From an uncultured Gemmatimonadota bacterium (GTDB lineage Bacteria > Gemmatimonadota > Gemmatimonadetes > Gemmatimonadales > Gemmatimonadaceae): a stretch of 64,000 nt of DNA. The translations under genes and the position numbers were made by a program. Below the pieces are notes generated by a model that had not been told where the DNA came from, searched no databases, and saw only the letters and a list, made by a program, of their open reading frames with translations. Positions 61,187 through 64,000 of the stretch are shown one piece after another; the first letter of the stretch is position 1, and every line of letters begins with the position of its first letter. The stretch spans positions 62,001-126,000 of the forward strand of contig CADEFN010000008.1 of the NCBI GenBank assembly GCA_902826615.1, written 5' to 3'.

Positions 61187-62467
61187 CTACGATGTACTCC
61201 CGACCCGAACCACGAGGGTCGATTGAATGTTCAGGGAATCGAGTTCGAGCTTGTACCGGTTGGCGTCGGCGGCTTCAGAGAAGGCACCGACAAAAATCCG
61301 CCACACATTGCTGCTGTCGCGCAGGGAATACGCCGGCAATCCACGGCCGAGATAACCCGAAATGCGCACGCGCGCCATGACATTGTCTGACGCCGAGTCC
61401 ACGAGGAGTGCGTACGGCGTATGACTTACCGCACCCCCGGTTGCAGGAATCGATCCGCGCGCACGCAGCGAGGCAAGAAAGTTCTCCGCCGAGAGGCTGT
61501 CTGAGAAGGCACCAAGCAGCACGCGGTACCACGAGGTGCTATCCCCCGGAGTGGGGGCGAGCGCAAAGGTAGGTGCCGGCACCGTGTCGCCGAGGGCCGT
61601 GACGAGGGAAAGGGCGTCGCTGCGAGAGTTGAAGAATCGAATTTCAGTGCTCCACGCGGCGTCTGACGTAACACGCGGCGCCACAGGAGGAAGGGCAAGG
61701 AGGTCGGGCTTTGCCGCTGCCGTGTCAGTCGCGGCCGCTGGCGCGCCACTCACAAGTTGCATCGCGCGCTGGCGCACCTGGGGCACCGCGAGGGACGCCA
61801 GCAATGCTGCTGCCGCTCCGATCAGCCATTTCGTCCAGTTGCCACCACTCTTCTCCGGCGAAGCGGCCACGGGGCGCGAAGGCATGGCGGGCGTGCGCAT
61901 CGTCGCGCCAGTCTGCACCTCGCCGAGAACCTTGACCCCGGCTGGGGCTGCCGCGTCTCCCACGACGAGCGCGCCATCAAGCTGCGTCAGCAGCAGATCG
62001 AGGGCGGGCACGCTGGCCGGCGCGGCGATCAGCAGGAGTGCGTCGGCGCGATGAATCTGTTCAGCGAGTGAACGCCATCGGGTGCTCGACAACACGTCGC
62101 TCGCCAGGGGCGATTCGGCGCCACCGGAGAGGAGAAAGAGATTGGGAGAGTCGGCGCTGGGCTGTGCGGCACGGCCCAGCGAGATGCCGTACCGGATCAT
62201 GTCGCTTACGCCGGGCTGTTCGCCGTCCGAGGCGGTGTTCGCTTCGGAGTCTTCACTGGTGAGCGTGGCCAGAAAGACGCGACGTCGCAGGCTCTGGCCG
62301 CGCGCTACGCCCATGGCGACCGCTCGCGTGGCGACGAGGTCGTCGCCGATCACCGCCACGGCTGCTACGCCGTCGACGAGCGGAGAGACGCGCTGGCCAG
62401 CGCTTTCCCAGCTGGCTTCAAAGGCGAGAAGGGCGGGTTCCGTCAGGGGACGCCCTCGTAGACCCAA
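61187..62467 (-). CDS. SPOR-domain membrane protein with non-canonical start
   Basis: The protein has an N-terminal cytoplasmic domain of about 210 residues that I do not recognise (VDGVAAVAVIGDDLVATRAV, then an RADALLLIAAPASVP stretch). A single membrane helix follows (NWTKWLIGAAAALLASLAV), then a periplasmic part with two SPOR-like repeats (SWYRVLLGAFSDSLSAENFL and NVWRIFVGAFSEAADANRYK). SPOR domains bind denuded glycan at division sites. Start options are TTG 62467 (426 aa) and CTG 62446, which overlaps the upstream stop as CTGA (419 aa). It lies directly next to smc. Confidence 0.8.
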   Translation of the reverse strand: MGLRGRPLTEPALLAFEASWESAGQRVSPLVDGVAAVAVIGDDLVATRAVAMGVARGQSLRRRVFLATLTSEDSEANTASDGEQPGVSDMIRYGISLGRAAQPSADSPNLFLLSGGAESPLASDVLSSTRWRSLAEQIHRADALLLIAAPASVPALDLLLTQLDGALVVGDAAAPAGVKVLGEVQTGATMRTPAMPSRPVAASPEKSGGNWTKWLIGAAAALLASLAVPQVRQRAMQLVSGAPAAATDTAAAKPDLLALPPVAPRVTSDAAWSTEIRFFNSRSDALSLVTALGDTVPAPTFALAPTPGDSTSWYRVLLGAFSDSLSAENFLASLRARGSIPATGGAVSHTPYALLVDSASDNVMARVRISGYLGRGLPAYSLRDSSNVWRIFVGAFSEAADANRYKLELDSLNIQSTLVVRVGSTS

Positions 62468-63942
62468 AAACTCTGTTTGGATGCCTTGCCCGCACGTTCG
62501 GCATCGTCGCGCGTGGGGAACGGCCCCATGATCACACGATACACCGGCGTGCCACCCGACTCACCGGGAGAGACGCGCGGCTTCTGTCCGTCGACCGAAA
62601 TGGAAGAGGCAATCTCGCGCGCACGGTCCATGGAGAGCACGGCCGCGAATGAGAGCGTCCACCCCGATCGCTTGGTTTGAGCCGACGCCGGGGGTGGCTC
62701 ATCCTGACGCTCAGTCGATGGTGTGGCAGGGCGATCGGCTGCCGGCGTTTCCGAGGGCGCGGCATTGGTGGCCTGCCCGCCGCTCACCACCCTGGTGGAT
62801 TCGGCGCGTGTTCTGAATGCCACCGGAACGTCGATCCCGCGAGCGCGTGGGCGGAACCCATTCCAGCGTGCGAAGAACCAGAGATCCTCCGCACCAGTAG
62901 CCACGCGGCGTGTGCTCTCGCCCGAGACCGGATCGACAAAATCCACGGCAGGGCTCTGAAGCGTGGCCACCGTGCCGTCGACCGCTACTGCGGGCAGGTC
63001 GGCGCGCCATCCGGTCTTGAGTGTCGCGACCAACTCTTCTGTGCCGACGGCGACCACCCACACCGAATCACCTTCCACCGGACGCGCCAGCAGGTAGCGC
63101 CCCAGCGGATCCATGCGCAGCTCGGTGGCGAGCCCCGGCAGCTTGACCGATCCGCTCACGTCACCGGAATATCGGTCAAGGCGTTCGAGACGTGGGGAGC
63201 CCTGGCTCGCCACAAACACGCGGTCGCCACTTGGTGTCGGTGCGATCGCCAGAATGTCGTCATCGACCGAAAAGCGTTCCAGTCGCGAGATATCGTTAGG
63301 CGGGACCGTCAGCAACCGGTCGGCTGCCCCCAGGTAGACCCGGTCGCCCACCGGTGTGACCACGGCGCGGTCGGTTCTGGGGATGTCGAGGGAATCCGTG
63401 ATGACGTCGTCGGGGGGACGTGTGCGCAGCAGCAGCGCCCCTTCCTCGCCTGCGTCGACCAGCAACAGGACCGTTCCATCAGGCGTGGGTACCACGCGGC
63501 GCACCACCCGTTCACCGGGGAGAGTCCAGTCGCCGCTTGGCGTCATACGCACGACACCACCCGACGCGGTCAGCCCGAAAATCGACCATCCGTCGGCGGA
63601 CGCCAGCGACGCGTAACTCCCCTTCGACGGGCGCTTGATCGAACCAAGCCGCAAATCGATCCAGCCCGGCCCACCGGCCGAGTCGACAAAGGCCAGCATT
63701 CCGTTTTCGGGGTCGAACCCGAGAATGCGGTCGACCACGGGGGCCGCCTGCGTGGAGCGCCACACCACCGAGTCCAGCTCTGCGAACCGAGAGGCCCTCA
63801 CGACGCCTCCCGAACGCGGGACGCGCACCACAACGGGGTCGGGCCCCGCGGTGATCTTCCGCTCAGTTTGGCCCTCGTCGCGCGACCCCCCACCGCAGGC
63901 GGCAAGGGTGGCTACAACGGCGAAAAAGGGGGCGCGGCGCAC
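62443..63942 (-). CDS. SPOR-domain lipoprotein with beta-propeller-like middle
   Basis: From GTG 63942 the product has 499 residues. A lipobox ending ATLAAC follows the signal segment. The mature protein has a long Asp/Gly/Val-rich region (about 35-370) with repeated strand-turn units such as VVPTPDGTVLLLVDAG and APTPSGDRVFVASQGS, suggesting a beta-propeller. A Pro/Thr-rich linker and a C-terminal SPOR domain (SGWTLSFAAVLSMDRA to FWVYEGVP) complete it. GTG 63996 would add 18 residues before the signal. The stop overlaps the start region of the second SPOR gene. Likely a division or envelope protein. Confidence 0.78.
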   Translation of the reverse strand: MRRAPFFAVVATLAACGGGSRDEGQTERKITAGPDPVVVRVPRSGGVVRASRFAELDSVVWRSTQAAPVVDRILGFDPENGMLAFVDSAGGPGWIDLRLGSIKRPSKGSYASLASADGWSIFGLTASGGVVRMTPSGDWTLPGERVVRRVVPTPDGTVLLLVDAGEEGALLLRTRPPDDVITDSLDIPRTDRAVVTPVGDRVYLGAADRLLTVPPNDISRLERFSVDDDILAIAPTPSGDRVFVASQGSPRLERLDRYSGDVSGSVKLPGLATELRMDPLGRYLLARPVEGDSVWVVAVGTEELVATLKTGWRADLPAVAVDGTVATLQSPAVDFVDPVSGESTRRVATGAEDLWFFARWNGFRPRARGIDVPVAFRTRAESTRVVSGGQATNAAPSETPAADRPATPSTERQDEPPPASAQTKRSGWTLSFAAVLSMDRAREIASSISVDGQKPRVSPGESGGTPVYRVIMGPFPTRDDAERAGKASKQSFWVYEGVP

Positions 63943-64000
63943 GGGGGAAACATAGGCGTCACAGGTCGCCCCGACGAGGGCAAAGGCACGGATCACCTCG

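Larger units (their letters stand above)
1580..63300. repeat. Dispersed 8-base word CGTTAGGC/GCCTAACG (39 GTTAGG cores)
   Basis: By eye I found GTTAGG on the plus strand starting at 1580, 8684, 9368, 10685, 14346, 17818, 20738, 25410, 26756, 27143, 28061, 29132, 31300, 32291, 34347, 35478, 35801, 37770, 39535, 41723, 47252, 47555, 48206, 49199, 49649, 52352, 52715, 56984, 57540 and 63295. CCTAAC starts at 7788, 15528, 16740, 18844, 19824, 21339, 43571, 48618 and 50760. Thirty-four of the 39 are preceded by C, and 24 are the full CGTTAGGC. At about 66% G+C, chance predicts 2-3 full 8-mers on both strands. Codings: Leu-Gly 27 times, Pro-Asn 7, Val-Arg 2, Leu-Thr once, and a stop codon (GCC TAA CG) twice. 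A miscount of a few copies is possible. Confidence 0.85.

Noticed and set aside
1-64000. Mobile elements, prophage, CRISPR arrays, rRNA and tRNA genes
   Set aside because: I found no transposase, integrase, phage structural gene, regular spacer array or RNA gene anywhere in the window.

Overview
The window is a gene-dense, roughly two-thirds G+C stretch of a diderm bacterial chromosome. Nothing looks like plasmid or phage: I see no transposase, integrase, CRISPR array, tRNA or rRNA. Outer-membrane genes (TolC-type channel, LolA-like carrier), a short primary-type sigma factor, tandem Hanks-type kinases, NtrY/NtrX-like regulators and many secreted proteins of unknown function fit Gemmatimonadota best. 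That assignment is inferred from gene content and style and is only moderately secure.

Layout. 1-4.9 kb (minus): a TolC / MacA-like adaptor / ABC ATPase / MacB-like permease export operon. 5.0-6.5 kb (minus): a secreted protein and a divergent creatininase-family hydrolase. 6.5-11.9 kb (plus): a very large NtrY-like histidine kinase, then a kinase carrying a degenerate kinase domain in front of an active one. 12-14.9 kb: AIM24 protein, a membrane cytochrome b with a Tat-exported molybdopterin enzyme, and a lipoprotein. 14.8-19.4 kb (minus): DNA polymerase IV, acyl-CoA synthetase, acetyltransferase, quinone oxidoreductase. 19.5-24.4 kb: a small membrane protein, a Ser/Thr kinase with a membrane tail, a DinB-superfamily protein, an ACT protein, a GAF histidine kinase and a small membrane protein. 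24.5-30.9 kb (plus): ABC exporter, NRAMP-like transporter, and a HEAT-type/HD-GYP gene pair. 31-38 kb (plus): ComM/YifB, LarE, small unknowns, an NtrX-like regulator, an aldehyde dehydrogenase. 38-46.6 kb (plus): signal peptidase, sigma factor, DUF983, YajQ, a 2-hydroxyacid dehydrogenase, RimO, SpoIID, a Gfo/Idh oxidoreductase, DUF4105. 46.6-51.7 kb: hydantoinase/oxoprolinase A and B, then a metallo-beta-lactamase-fold hydrolase and a Crp-type regulator on the minus strand. 52-56.9 kb (plus): rpmE-prfA-prmC-ylbF-tmk-ctpA. 56.9-64 kb (minus): two SPOR-domain proteins, smc and a LolA-like protein.

Genes are tightly packed. Many neighbours share ATGA or GTGA stop/start overlaps, so translational coupling looks common. 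Convergent genes touch or overlap at their stops.

The observation most likely to be new is a dispersed DNA word, CGTTAGGC (complement GCCTAACG). I counted 39 copies of its core GTTAGG by eye, and 24 are the full 8-mer. It appears in several reading frames, forces otherwise rare codons (TTA Leu, CCT Pro, AGG Arg, CTA Leu) and supplies two stop codons, so it behaves as a DNA-level signal and not a protein motif. A second unusual point is that two conserved genes, dinB and prfA, have no ATG, GTG or TTG where the family's N-terminus begins. Both have an in-frame CTG immediately after the upstream gene's stop codon.
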